This document shows positions 55,130 through 64,000 of a stretch of DNA of 64,000 nucleotides, one piece after another. The notes beneath the pieces were generated by a model. The model had not been told where the DNA came from, ran no database searches, and saw only the letters and a program-made list of their open reading frames with translations. Each line of letters starts with the position of its first letter. The stretch's first letter is position 1. Source of the DNA: Oleispira antarctica RB-8 (GTDB taxonomy: Bacteria; Pseudomonadota; Gammaproteobacteria; Pseudomonadales; Oceanobacteraceae); NCBI GenBank assembly GCA_000967895.1, contig FO203512.1:3781531-3845530 (forward strand), given 5' to 3'. The translations under genes and the position numbers were made by a program.

Positions 55130-55220
55130 AATTTTCGTTGAAATCATCCGACCTTCCCTGTTAATGATGTTTATTAATGGCACGTACACTATACACTCCT
55201 GACTTTTGTGTCAATTTGTA
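55130..55220 (-). promoter_or_regulatory. Shared promoter/leader block, copy 5
   Basis: TTGACA (55209-55214 on the minus strand), 15 bases, TATAGT (55188-55193), then AACAGGGAAGGTCGGATGATTTCAAC-like leader, matching the other copies with an altered hairpin. It drives the SIR2 gene. Confidence 0.6.
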
Positions 55221-55368
55221 CACTTCAAGTTCACCTACACCCTGAGCTATCTCAAATTAACAGCTCCCACCTACTTCAGCCGTCACCAAGCACCCATTGC
55301 CCAAACAACTGAATCATGGTTCACTTACTAACAAATGAACTAGCATTCACATCTTTAGGAGCTTTGCA

Positions 55369-55974
55369 TTGGCTTATCGCGAAACCGAACATACCTTGGC
55401 TAAAAAGGCTGATACCCGCTTACGCTTGCTGAAGGCGGCGCGCCGTTTGGTGCAGCAAGGTGGCTTTGCGGCGGCTTCGGCGAGTGCGGTGGCGAAGGAG
55501 TCTGGGGTGGCGTCGGGGACGATTTATCGGCACTTCCCTAATAAGTCGGAGTTGGTGGCTGAGGTATTTCGTTATGCCACTGAGCGTGAGGTGGCGGCGG
55601 TTGCTCAGGCGTGTGATTGTGGTGAGACGGCGGCTGATAAGTTAACCGCGGCGGTCGAGACCTTTGCTCAGCGTGCGCTATTGGGCAGAACGTTGGCGTA
55701 TGCCCTGATTGCAGAACCTGTTGATCCTAGGGTTGAGCAAGAGCGTTTGCGTTATCGTTTTGCTTACGCTGAAATTTTTGAAGATGTGATTGCGCTGGGT
55801 ATTCAGCGGGGTGAGTTTGTTGCGCAGAATTGTCAGATTACGGCGGCGGCTTTGGTGGGACTATTGGCGGAGTCTTTGGTTGGGCCGTTGAAGAAAGAGC
55901 ACGAGTATGAACACGATGATCTTATTCACAGTTTAACGGCTTTGGTATTACGGGCGGTGGGTTTTAAGTCTTAG
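55369..55974 (+). CDS. TetR/AcrR-family regulator
   Basis: 201 residues: N-terminal HTH (AARRLVQQGGFAAASASAVA, KESGVASGTIYRHFPNKSEL) and a helical ligand domain. TTG start with RBS AGGAG 8 bp away. It probably controls the acyl-CoA dehydrogenase 83 bp downstream. More GC-rich than the accessory region, so it marks the return to core genome. Confidence 0.9.
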   Translation: MAYRETEHTLAKKADTRLRLLKAARRLVQQGGFAAASASAVAKESGVASGTIYRHFPNKSELVAEVFRYATEREVAAVAQACDCGETAADKLTAAVETFAQRALLGRTLAYALIAEPVDPRVEQERLRYRFAYAEIFEDVIALGIQRGEFVAQNCQITAAALVGLLAESLVGPLKKEHEYEHDDLIHSLTALVLRAVGFKS

Positions 55975-56057
55975 ACTCTTAATTTAGAAATAGAAACGAA
56001 CCCTACAAAAATAAAAATACGAAAAAAATACTAGAAGATAAATAGATAGGTACGCAT

Positions 56058-57704
56058 ATGACAAGTGAAACGCACGAAGTTTTTAACCAGCCTACCCCGC
56101 TAGAAAATTATAATGCTTACGAGTCGGATGCGGCGTTGAAGCATTGGATGACGACCTTTAATGGCGACTTCGCTAAAGCCGATGTCAGCCAATATGGTCA
56201 TCACGTTGGGCATGAGTTAATTGAGGCGGGGTTTTTAGCCAACCAGAATAAGCCTGAGTTTCATTCTCATGATCGCTTTGGTAACCGTATTGATGTGGCT
56301 AAGTTTCATCCGGCGTATCACCAGTTGATGCGCACTGCCATCGAAGCGGGCGCTCACTCTTTGCCTTGGACGACGCAGAAAAACGGAGCCCATGTTGCCC
56401 GTGCGGCGATGGAGTATTTGCACAACCAGGCCGACTCGGGTTCTGGCTGCCCGTTAACGATGACCTTCGCCGCGGTGCCTGCGATTAAAACGACGCCGAG
56501 TTTGGCGAAAGATTGGCTGCCTAAAATCACAGCGCGCCATTACGACGAACGTAATATTCCTTGGTTTGAAAAAGAAGGTGTGACCATTGGTATGGCCATG
56601 ACCGAGAAACAAGGTGGCTCGGATGTGCGTGCCAATACCACCAAGGCGATGCCGATTGATACGGCAAAAACGGGGCCCGGTGAAGCGTATGAATTGGTTG
56701 GGCATAAGTGGTTTTGCTCGGCGCCGATGTGCGATGCGTTTTTGGTATTAGCGCAAACTGAAAAAGGCTTGTCGTGTTTTCTATTACCGCGCTGGCGTCC
56801 GGATGGCAGCAAGAACCAGATGATTATTCAGCGTTTAAAAAACAAGCTGGGCAATATTTCTAATGCGTCTTCGGAAGTGGAATTTCGTGGGGCGTATGCA
56901 CAGATGGTCGGCGATGAAGGTCGTGGGGTTCCGGCGATTATTGAAATGGTATCAATGACCCGTTTCGATTGTATGGTGGGTTCCAGTTCGTTAATGCGCG
57001 CGGCGACCGCACAAGCGATTCACCATACCAGCGGCCGTAGTGTGTTTGGTAAGAATTTGCATGAGCAAGTCTTGATGCAAAATGTATTGGCTGACTTGGC
57101 TATTGAATCGGAAGCGGCGTTGGCGATTTCGATGCGCGTGGGTAATGCGTTGGATAATATGCACGATGAACAGCAAAACTTATTCGCCCGTGTCGCGACG
57201 GCGATTGGTAAATACTGGATCTGCAAACGCGCACCCAACCATGCTTATGAAGCGATGGAGTGCTTAGGGGGCGTGGGGTATGTGGAAGAGAACATCATGC
57301 CGCGACTTTATCGCGAAGCCCCTGTGAACGCGATTTGGGAAGGCTCAGGTAATGTGCAGTGTTTGGATGTATTACGCGCGATGAATAAAGAACCGAAGGT
57401 GGTGGAGGCTTATTTAACCGAGCTGGCCAGTGCCCAAGGTTTGGATAAGCGCTTTGATACGTTCTTGAACGGTTTGAAAGATGAGTTTGTGGACTTATCC
57501 ACATTGGAATATCGTTCGCGCAGCGTGGTCGAGAAGCTGGCGCTTGGGCTGCAAGCGAGTGTGTTGTTGAAAGATGGCGATGCGCATGTGGCTGAGGGGT
57601 TTGTGGCTTCGCGTATTAGTGGCAACTTAGGCCTCAATTATGGCACTTTGCCGGTGGGGGTGAACTGTAAGGCGATTATTGAGCGGGCTAAGCCTCGGTT
57701 ATAA
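56058..57704 (+). CDS. aidB: AidB-like acyl-CoA dehydrogenase
   Basis: 548-residue flavoprotein close to E. coli AidB in pattern: THEVFNQPTPL at the N-terminus, FHPAYHQLM, CPLTMTFAA, MAMTEKQGGSDVRANTT (about 176-192), KNKLGNISNASSEVEF, YREAPVNAIWEGSGNV and the FAD-binding ECLGGVGYVEE. AidB is a DNA-associated isovaleryl-CoA dehydrogenase-like protein in alkylation response; here it may serve lipid or leucine catabolism under the TetR gene. Confidence 0.88.
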   Translation: MTSETHEVFNQPTPLENYNAYESDAALKHWMTTFNGDFAKADVSQYGHHVGHELIEAGFLANQNKPEFHSHDRFGNRIDVAKFHPAYHQLMRTAIEAGAHSLPWTTQKNGAHVARAAMEYLHNQADSGSGCPLTMTFAAVPAIKTTPSLAKDWLPKITARHYDERNIPWFEKEGVTIGMAMTEKQGGSDVRANTTKAMPIDTAKTGPGEAYELVGHKWFCSAPMCDAFLVLAQTEKGLSCFLLPRWRPDGSKNQMIIQRLKNKLGNISNASSEVEFRGAYAQMVGDEGRGVPAIIEMVSMTRFDCMVGSSSLMRAATAQAIHHTSGRSVFGKNLHEQVLMQNVLADLAIESEAALAISMRVGNALDNMHDEQQNLFARVATAIGKYWICKRAPNHAYEAMECLGGVGYVEENIMPRLYREAPVNAIWEGSGNVQCLDVLRAMNKEPKVVEAYLTELASAQGLDKRFDTFLNGLKDEFVDLSTLEYRSRSVVEKLALGLQASVLLKDGDAHVAEGFVASRISGNLGLNYGTLPVGVNCKAIIERAKPRL

Positions 57705-57743
57705 ACCCTAAGTCATAAAGTCTCTCGATCATAGTCTAGATAT

Positions 57744-57791
57744 AGAGTGCGGAAGTCATCGACATATAAAAAATAAGACACCGCACTCTTT
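57744..57791 (+). terminator. Long-stem terminator between convergent genes
   Basis: AGAGTGCGG (57744-57752) pairs exactly with CCGCACTCT (57781-57789), loop of 28 bases, then TT. It lies between the ends of the AidB-like gene and the polysaccharide gene and could serve both. Confidence 0.45.
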
Positions 57792-58926
57792 AAGCACTCA
57801 TTAATAAATTTAATCGTTGTGTCATACTTTGGAAATGCTCTATATCAGGATTATGCCAGCTCCCTTTAACGATATATTCATCCTTAAGGTAATCTAAAAA
57901 TGATGATGTTAAATATTCATTCGGTTTCCACAAGTTTACTCTTATAATATTTTCAGCGAGTTCTTCAATAGAGGAGGCTGATAGCGTTATGCCTTTTATA
58001 TTATAAAAAGCTTTACCGAGTACAATCACTTTTTTTCTCATTAATAACGCTTCCATTCCAACAGAAGAGTTTATAGTAATCACCGCTTTTGACTCTCTAA
58101 TCAACACAGAGGTATCCACATTATTAATAACACTTATTTTATTAGACATTTCTCTTATTCGATCAAATAAGTCTTGATAACATTGAGCACAGGCTGGGTG
58201 AGATTTAAGAACGATATTAGGCATAGCATCTCCTAATATTCTCTCGACTTCTAAAAGCCTATCAACCAATGAAAACATGTTATCCAGCCATGGGGAAAAC
58301 ATCGTGATTTGGCTATCTATATTTACTTGGAAGGGAATAAAGATATAGCCGTCAGGTAAAACCTCCGTCTTTTTCTTATTACAGTTTAAGGTTACTGAAG
58401 AATTTTTAATGCCTCGGGTCATATAATATTCAGGATCGCGAGGTACAGAGTTTAGGTAATTTATGCCTTTAGAATCTAAGGTAGTGGTTTCTGGAAAAGC
58501 CCCACGTTCGATGTAGTGGCAAGGAATGTTTAAGGCCTTTGCCGCGATAACAGCAATTCTTTGGCGAAACTTTAAACCATTCCAGATAACTAGTTGTTCT
58601 ATATTATTACGGGCTAGCTGGTCACTATAACTAACATAAAGCAATCTAGATTCTATTGATTTAATAAGCTTAAAAAACGCCCAGTATATTGAATGTGCTT
58701 TACGATACTTAGGATGATTCTTCTTCTCGGCAATCACCTCTGCAACCACTTGCTTTAACTCATTCGGTTTAGAAACAAATATCGATTTTATCAAATGTGT
58801 GGTTTTTAGAAGATCTTTATACCAAAGAACAATCGGTTTTCTCCCACCCGTCGATGAAATATGCTCTGATAACTTGGACGCGTATTGACGTTGAGTATTT
58901 CTTGAAGCGAATATTGCAATTAACAT
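57790..58926 (-). CDS. Capsule polysaccharide biosynthesis-like protein
   Basis: 378 residues from ATG 58926. Resembles Capsule_synth (KpsC/KpsS-like) proteins: FIPFQVNIDSQI (about 208-219), LKSHPAC, and INSSVGMEALLMRKKVIVLG (about 300-319). Such enzymes transfer Kdo in the linker of capsule. It is isolated here, without other capsule genes, so it may act on a different surface glycan. Confidence 0.75.
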   Translation of the reverse strand: MLIAIFASRNTQRQYASKLSEHISSTGGRKPIVLWYKDLLKTTHLIKSIFVSKPNELKQVVAEVIAEKKNHPKYRKAHSIYWAFFKLIKSIESRLLYVSYSDQLARNNIEQLVIWNGLKFRQRIAVIAAKALNIPCHYIERGAFPETTTLDSKGINYLNSVPRDPEYYMTRGIKNSSVTLNCNKKKTEVLPDGYIFIPFQVNIDSQITMFSPWLDNMFSLVDRLLEVERILGDAMPNIVLKSHPACAQCYQDLFDRIREMSNKISVINNVDTSVLIRESKAVITINSSVGMEALLMRKKVIVLGKAFYNIKGITLSASSIEELAENIIRVNLWKPNEYLTSSFLDYLKDEYIVKGSWHNPDIEHFQSMTQRLNLLMSA

Positions 58927-59110
58927 AGCACACCTAATATACACCTCGCTCAACACATAAAGTCGCAGCCGACTGAATCATGATTAGAGGATGTATTTTA
59001 TTAATTTGTCACGCTAGCATTCAGCGATGAATACAGCGTGCCAAACGTAGTGTGATCAAGGTGTGACTGAAATGTGATTAAACTGTGAAAATTTAAATTT
59101 TTTACATTTT

Positions 59111-60460
59111 TTAGAAATTAACTCTGATTGAGGTCCCCTCTCCTAATTTGCTATCAATCAAGAGCTGCCAGCCTTTTAATTGACATATTCTTTGTACAAT
59201 ATTCAAACCTAAGCCTAAGCCCGATTCATGATGATCAGAATAAGGGATCAAGTCTTTTTTATACTCGAAGCCTATCCCCGTATCTTCCACTTCTAGGTAT
59301 TGAGCAGTACCGCTTACTTTGACACTACCTGCATTAGTATATTGGAATGCATTTCTAATGAGGTTATTCAGCACTACTTTTAATATTTTTGTTGCTTGTT
59401 GAATCTTAATATTTTCATCAATATCGTTTATGACATTGATTGATTTTGACTGAATCAAATATTTATTATTCTCTAGTGATTCAGTCACCATATTAAATAA
59501 AATACAGGTAGTAGCACGCTCTTCTCTTGTCTCTTCTCTCCCCAATAATAGGAATGTTTCTACGAGGTGGATCATATCGTTATTCGAGCGCGCTATTCGG
59601 CTTAACACTTGTTGCACTTTGTCATCATTGCATTGAGGCATAGCCTGGGCCAATTCAACAGCAATGTGTATATTCGTAATGGGGGTTCTAAGTTCATGGC
59701 TTGCATCGCGCGAGAATGATTTTTCTCGCTCTATAAATGAATCCATACGCTGAAACATTGCTCTAAGCTTGTCTGCTAGCACACCAATTTCATCATTGTA
59801 ATATTGACGATTCAATACTATTTTTTGCCCTATCTTTACAGCATCCACATCACTTGAAAGTTGAGACAATGGTAAAACGGCTCTATTAGCGAGATACATG
59901 CCAATTAAAACTGCAAAGATAATAGAGATTAAAAAGATAAAGACCTGCAAAAATAATGTATCCATATCGCTACCCGACTGTGGATACAACTTGCCTACAT
60001 CAACCAGATAAAATAATGATACTGATTTTTCTTGTGCATCTAATTCTGCTTTAGCGATATGAAGACGGATATTGTCGTATTCTATTTCGTATAAGATGAC
60101 TTCTTCGTGAATTTCTTTTTCGACATGATCAATAAGAGGCCAATGACTTAAACCCTCAAAATCTTTTTTAAGCATTTCTATTTTAAGGTCATATTTTTTT
60201 GTTACATAATCCATTAATTCAGATTCTGAACCTATAAAAATATCTTTGCCAATAGCACCTAAGTTTTCAATAAACTGATTATCTTTTTTATATTCATCAG
60301 CCCAAACTTTAGCACTATGGGCAAGATGTAAATTAAATACATCATCTTGGCTTTCTTCTGTTACTAGCACTAATAACTGGGTATAGCTTAGGTTAACAAT
60401 GAATGCGAATAGAATGCACATGGCAATAATACGAAACCGTATACTCTGGAATATATTCAT
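59111..60460 (-). CDS. Sensor histidine kinase
   Basis: 449 residues: helix at 10-32, a periplasmic sensor domain (about 33-168), second helix (169-191), HAMP linker, HisKA with H255 in SRDASHELRTPITN, and an HATPase domain (NNLIRNAFQYT, VEDTGIGFE, GLGLGLNIV). Signal unknown. The first bases of the ATG overlap the regulator stop, so both are co-translated. 58927-59110 is an intergenic gap without a clear feature. Confidence 0.93.
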   Translation of the reverse strand: MNIFQSIRFRIIAMCILFAFIVNLSYTQLLVLVTEESQDDVFNLHLAHSAKVWADEYKKDNQFIENLGAIGKDIFIGSESELMDYVTKKYDLKIEMLKKDFEGLSHWPLIDHVEKEIHEEVILYEIEYDNIRLHIAKAELDAQEKSVSLFYLVDVGKLYPQSGSDMDTLFLQVFIFLISIIFAVLIGMYLANRAVLPLSQLSSDVDAVKIGQKIVLNRQYYNDEIGVLADKLRAMFQRMDSFIEREKSFSRDASHELRTPITNIHIAVELAQAMPQCNDDKVQQVLSRIARSNNDMIHLVETFLLLGREETREERATTCILFNMVTESLENNKYLIQSKSINVINDIDENIKIQQATKILKVVLNNLIRNAFQYTNAGSVKVSGTAQYLEVEDTGIGFEYKKDLIPYSDHHESGLGLGLNIVQRICQLKGWQLLIDSKLGEGTSIRVNF

Positions 60461-61128
60461 ACGATGGCCATCCTTAAACCACGACCTTGAACAGTATGAA
60501 TTAACTGTACCGCGAAAGGTTTATCGATTTTCTGCCGAAGCTTATAGATATGGCTTCGTAGTGAATCACTATCGGGGCTAGCATCTCCCCAAAGTTCATA
60601 TTCTAATTGTTGGCGTGTGACGACATTTGGAGAGTTTTTAATGAGTAAAAGTAACATTTTATAATTATTAGGCGTAAGCGAAATAACGCTATTATCTCGT
60701 ACAACTTCTTCTGTATCTATATTAACGGCCAAGTCACCCAAAGTTAACATTCGTTTGTTCTGCCCTTGATACCGTTTAGCGATGGCCTGAATACGAACAT
60801 ACAGCTCTTGCAATTCAAAAGGCTTTACTAAGTAATCATCAGCTCCCGAATCAAAGCCCGCTAATTTATCTTGTAAAGTATCACGCGCTGTTAAGAAAAT
60901 AATTGGGCGAGTGTCTTGCTTGTCTTCTCGCAATGTTCTGCATAACTGCAACCCAGATATTCCTGGCATGGATACATCTAGAATATATAAATCATATTCA
61001 TGCAATACCGCCTGATTGAGACCTGTCAGTCCGTCATAGGCGAAATCACATACCATTCCTTTCATTTCCAGATATTCTGAAACGGATGCAGCAATGTCTC
61101 TATTATCTTCAACCAATAAAATACGCAT
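60457..61128 (-). CDS. OmpR-family response regulator
   Basis: 223 residues from ATG 61128. Receiver with the acidic pair ED at 8-9, phospho-acceptor D51 (LYILDVSMPG) and Lys in YLVKPFEL; C-terminal winged helix (LTPNNYKMLLLLIKNS, LRSHIYKLRQKID). Partner of the kinase with which it overlaps by 4 bp; possibly QseB/PmrA-like. Targets may include the CDF gene upstream. Confidence 0.93.
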   Translation of the reverse strand: MRILLVEDNRDIAASVSEYLEMKGMVCDFAYDGLTGLNQAVLHEYDLYILDVSMPGISGLQLCRTLREDKQDTRPIIFLTARDTLQDKLAGFDSGADDYLVKPFELQELYVRIQAIAKRYQGQNKRMLTLGDLAVNIDTEEVVRDNSVISLTPNNYKMLLLLIKNSPNVVTRQQLEYELWGDASPDSDSLRSHIYKLRQKIDKPFAVQLIHTVQGRGLRMAIV

Positions 61129-61203
61129 GTACAACTACCCTAATAAGTTAGTGATATAACTATATTGATCATTACTCAACCATCAGATGTGTGTATTTGA
61201 ATT

Positions 61204-62109
61204 CTACGCCAGTGCGATCTCAAACATCACATAGCGATAGTTCTTTTTTAATGCGACGAGCGTTTCTTTCTTTAGATATTCTAGTTGTTCAAAACCAATT
61301 TCATCAATATCCTGAGCACTGACATAAGCCACAATAAAATAGTTGCTGCCCGTCTTGGAAATATAACTGCTCTTCATAAGATCAAAGGTCAGCACTTCTT
61401 TCAGTATCGCTTCAATCTTTTGTTTTTCATTCTTATTTTGTAACGTGCCACCGGCCATCTCGACAAAAGAATCCCGAGCTAATATAACGGGGTCTTTTAC
61501 TAAAAATAAGACTAGAACAATGACTAAAATCGCATCACCCGTAAAATAAAGAAAACCAAATCGGCCATCGATATCCAAAAATCCAATCGAAAAAAGTACG
61601 ATGCCAGTCAAAAAAGACATGATGGCATCGGTCTTTGAACCTATGTATTCAGCTCTTAATATCATACTCGAATTGTTGACTTTTTTGTTCTCATGCTGGC
61701 AATACCATGCCAAAGGAATACACATTGAAAGCATCACAATCGTATAAATTAATACCGTGCTGGTATTCAGAACATTCACTGGCGAATCATTCAAATAATG
61801 AGAAATTCTAGAAATACTCATTATCAGCGCCACCAGCAAAATACCAATAACCATCAGTCCTTTACCAAACGAAAACAATGCCTCGTAAACATACTGACCA
61901 AAAGGAAACGTTTCCGTTAACTTAGTTTTAATCAGCGTAATGCGAATAGCGATTAGTGTGACAAAAAAGGCAATAAACGAATAGTTTCCGTCTAGTAGAA
62001 TGGCTTGGGAATTGGAATAGTGGTAAGCCAACCAACCACTGAACGCCATCATTAGGTTGATGACTGCGCTGGCGTACAACGCCTTTTTTTCTGCAATATG
62101 ACCTGTCAT
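61204..62109 (-). CDS. CDF-like cation efflux protein
   Basis: 301 residues with six hydrophobic helices (LYASAVINLMMAFSGWLAYH, LLDGNYSFIAFFVTL with the Asp ligand, GSKTDAIMSFLTGI) and a C-terminal ferredoxin-like domain (EAILKEVLTFDLMKSSYI). It would export divalent metals. It is 76 bp before the regulator in the same direction, so metal may be the signal of the two-component system (inference). Confidence 0.78.
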   Translation of the reverse strand: MTGHIAEKKALYASAVINLMMAFSGWLAYHYSNSQAILLDGNYSFIAFFVTLIAIRITLIKTKLTETFPFGQYVYEALFSFGKGLMVIGILLVALIMSISRISHYLNDSPVNVLNTSTVLIYTIVMLSMCIPLAWYCQHENKKVNNSSMILRAEYIGSKTDAIMSFLTGIVLFSIGFLDIDGRFGFLYFTGDAILVIVLVLFLVKDPVILARDSFVEMAGGTLQNKNEKQKIEAILKEVLTFDLMKSSYISKTGSNYFIVAYVSAQDIDEIGFEQLEYLKKETLVALKKNYRYVMFEIALA

Positions 62110-62555
62110 AACACTATCTCAACAACATATTTACAGCTTTAGCTTTGCGCCAGCTGCAATTTAATCTTTTCTAATTTCTATAGGTAATGCGATGGCACCT
62201 GTCTATAAGATAAAGCTGACCAATGCGATGAATTGCCAAATGACATAGAGCATTCCATATCGTTATGAAAAATTTCACTTAACATATAGCGCTATATTAC
62301 CAGCTAGGTGTTTGTTTCAATAGTTAATGAACCTCTAATGAAGCTCTAATGAAGCGCCAATGAGCAATTACAAGCATTAAAACTCAATATGTCAGTATGT
62401 CAGCTAAAACTTGACCATTAAGTAAATTATTAGCTTTTAATCGATTGCATAATAAGTATACAATTGGTTACATTATGTAATTATCATCATTGTATTCTCT
62501 TAAAACCAGCGTTTAGCGAGGCGAATACAATGTAAGACACATGGAGTGAATGCGC
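62110..62555. other. Divergent intergenic region with palindrome
   Basis: About 440 bp between the divergent CDF and lipoprotein genes. It holds a perfect 14-bp palindrome ATATAGCGCTATAT (62284-62297) and short degenerate repeats AATGAAGC (about 62326-62362). Promoters are likely but I cannot fix them. Confidence 0.4.
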
Positions 62556-62882
62556 ATGGAAAGGTTAAGGTTTAAATTCGAAGTAGCACGTCCCTATTTT
62601 TTCGTCTTGTTATTTATCTGCTGTATAACCCTATTAGCAGGTTGTAATACTAGCGATAATTCAACAAAGTCCGATAGTCCAGATCCCGATGATTCCGCAG
62701 AAATAAGCCAAACAGAATCAACAATGAATTTCTCTGTGGGCGCCCAACAATCCAGCTCTAATCAGTATCAATCTTCTTCAATCATTGGAGAGATAGCAGG
62801 AAGCAAGATGGAAAGTCAAAAATATAAACTTACCGCGGCATTTGTCGTTCCCAATAAAACATCTAATAAACAAGGGCTATAA
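62556..62882 (+). CDS. Small lipoprotein, 108 aa
   Basis: Start ATG 62556 (RBS GGAG, 9 bp). Basic head, hydrophobic stretch and lipobox LLAGC at about 30, then a Ser/Asp-rich linker (SDSPDPDDSAE). Four bases separate it from the collagen-like gene, so it may anchor or accompany that surface protein. Confidence 0.65.
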   Translation: MERLRFKFEVARPYFFVLLFICCITLLAGCNTSDNSTKSDSPDPDDSAEISQTESTMNFSVGAQQSSSNQYQSSSIIGEIAGSKMESQKYKLTAAFVVPNKTSNKQGL

Positions 62883-62886
62883 ATTC

Positions 62887-64000
62887 ATGAAAAATAACAC
62901 TCATAATTATTTTAGTCGTGGACTAAAAGCTGCTTGTCTCTTTCTCTGTGTATTAATGCCACTCAGTTCTTTTGCTGATATACCAAAGACCTTAAGCATT
63001 CAGGGTCAAGTAGATGACATCAATCAGGGGACGGGTCTACAGGGTAACTTCGACGTACGTTTTACGCTTTATGACCTCTCTGGCAGAAGCACTCAATATA
63101 TGAACCTTGGTAATGCATATGTTGATCCTACTGGTAGTGGTGCTAGCGTAATTTGGACGAGTATTATTAATGTAGCATTCGACAATGGACTATATTCAGC
63201 CCAGCTAGGTGCGAATATTCCATTTCCTGATGATGCTTTTATTAGTGAAAATGAAGTACTGGGCATTCAAATTAGTGATGATGATGAACTTGCACCTCGC
63301 ATGACACTCAATGCAATTCCATTCGCGATAAGAGCAAACATTAGTAGCAATGTAGATGGCGATATTACACCGCGCTCAGTGAGTATTGCTGACGAGTGGG
63401 GAAATGCGATGCTGGTCATTGATGAAAATGGTCAATGGCAAGGTCATAGCGCTGGACTCACTGGTGCTCAAGGTCCTAAAGGAGATAAAGGTGACAACGG
63501 TGCAGCTGGGGTTGCGGGTAGTGCCGGAGCTCAAGGTCCTAAGGGAGATAAAGGTGACAACGGTATAGCTGGGGTTGCGGGTAGTGCCGGAGCTCAAGGT
63601 CCTAAGGGAGATAAAGGTGACAACGGTATAGCTGGGGTTGCGGGTATTGCCGGAGCTCAAGGTCCTAAGGGGGATAAAGGTGACGACGGTGTTGCTGGCG
63701 CTCAAGGTCCTAAAGGAGATAAAGGTGATACTGGAGCCGGTGGGCTTTCTGGTTCTAATGGTTTGCCCGGGCTTGTTGGTAGTAGTGTCGTGAGCACGAA
63801 ACAATGTACTTCAGGAACAACCTGCTCTTGTGATGCAAATACTCTATTAATTGGAGGTGGGGCTGCCTGTAGCAAAAATCAGTATCTCTATAAATCTCAA
63901 CCCATTATTAATAGCAAAACATCATGGGAAGCCACTTGCGAAGTATTTAGTACTGGTGCAGATGCCGACCCAGTATCAATTAATCTTCTTTGCGCAACCG
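62887..64000 (+). CDS. Collagen-like repeat surface protein (cut by window end)
   Basis: At least 371 codons, 3' end outside the window. Signal peptide (LFLCVLMPLSSFA-D), then a beta domain (SIQGQVDDINQGTG through ISDDDELAPRMTLNAIPFAI, about residues 36-150), a collagen-like Gly-X-Y tract (about 194-285, GPKGDKGDNGIAGVAG) and a Cys-containing region (CTSGTTCSCDANTL). It resembles exported phage-tail-like or adhesin collagens of gammaproteobacteria. Full function unknown. Confidence 0.8.
   Translation, partial: MKNNTHNYFSRGLKAACLFLCVLMPLSSFADIPKTLSIQGQVDDINQGTGLQGNFDVRFTLYDLSGRSTQYMNLGNAYVDPTGSGASVIWTSIINVAFDNGLYSAQLGANIPFPDDAFISENEVLGIQISDDDELAPRMTLNAIPFAIRANISSNVDGDITPRSVSIADEWGNAMLVIDENGQWQGHSAGLTGAQGPKGDKGDNGAAGVAGSAGAQGPKGDKGDNGIAGVAGSAGAQGPKGDKGDNGIAGVAGIAGAQGPKGDKGDDGVAGAQGPKGDKGDTGAGGLSGSNGLPGLVGSSVVSTKQCTSGTTCSCDANTLLIGGGAACSKNQYLYKSQPIINSKTSWEATCEVFSTGADADPVSINLLCAT
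63466..63738 (+). repeat. Tandem 63-bp collagen-coding repeats
   Basis: Units start at 63466, 63529, 63592 and 63655, each encoding about 21 residues around AQGPKGDKGDNG, with two shorter units at the end. Near-identical copies suggest slippage or unequal exchange in length control. Confidence 0.9.

Noticed and set aside
55369-57704. Treating the TetR/AidB-like pair as part of the accessory array
   Set aside because: Higher GC, no attC or promoter block between them, and usual regulator-enzyme layout; read as core genome.

Overview
The window looks like the chromosome of a marine gammaproteobacterium. It is AT-leaning and carries a six-gene Mrp Na+/H+ antiporter with fused A and B subunits, a phosphonate-use cluster with a TonB receptor, an AidB-like acyl-CoA dehydrogenase and sedentary-integron-like attC sites. 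Oceanospirillales or Alteromonadales relatives are plausible, but I cannot name a genus. No rRNA, tRNA or CRISPR array was seen.

Layout. (1) 0.3-6.2 kb: mrpABCDEFG on the + strand. (2) 6.2-14.7 kb: mostly minus-strand genes (CPXCG protein, a CpdB-like nucleotidase lipoprotein, a LysR regulator), then small accessory genes (two acetyltransferases, DUF1801, a LysE exporter, a DKNYY protein) with an attC-like site and a shared promoter block. (3) 14.8-23.7 kb: a 2-aminoethylphosphonate cluster: DUF5690-type MFS transporter, GntR/UTRA repressor, phnW, HD-domain oxygenase-like gene, phnX, TonB-dependent receptor and FAD oxidoreductase. Three related palindromes (14791, 17020, 19760) sit before the transporter, phnW and the receptor, so one regulon probably covers them. 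(4) 23.9-25.8 kb: an esterase/depolymerase lipoprotein.

(5) 25.9-55.2 kb is the unusual part: about 29 kb of small, mostly minus-strand accessory genes (membrane proteins, lipoproteins, acetyltransferase, GH18 protein, peptidoglycan amidase, HEPN protein, a three-gene HTH/nucleotidyltransferase/PP2C operon, SIR2, DUF262 and DUF6236 proteins). Interleaved with them are nine truncated copies of one medium-chain dehydrogenase gene, in the same orientation. The only full copy is at 48598-49719. Eight of the nine keep the same 3' end, which stops at a short palindrome followed by GTTAGGC-like bases (the integron core-site pattern). Fragments generally become shorter and more decayed to the left. 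A recurrent promoter/leader block (TTGACA, 15-17 bp, TATACT/TACTGT, then a hairpin) precedes unrelated genes at six places, and attC-like sites follow several genes. Three copies of a MITE of about 159 bp occur here, two of them abutting dehydrogenase fragments. I read this as a gene-capture hot spot combining integron-type cassettes with repeated dehydrogenase ends that could act as recombination arms. No integrase is in the window.

(6) 55.4-64 kb: a TetR regulator and the AidB-like dehydrogenase, a capsule-polysaccharide-type protein, an OmpR/histidine-kinase pair, a CDF-like transporter, a small lipoprotein and the start of a collagen-like repeat surface protein cut by the window end.
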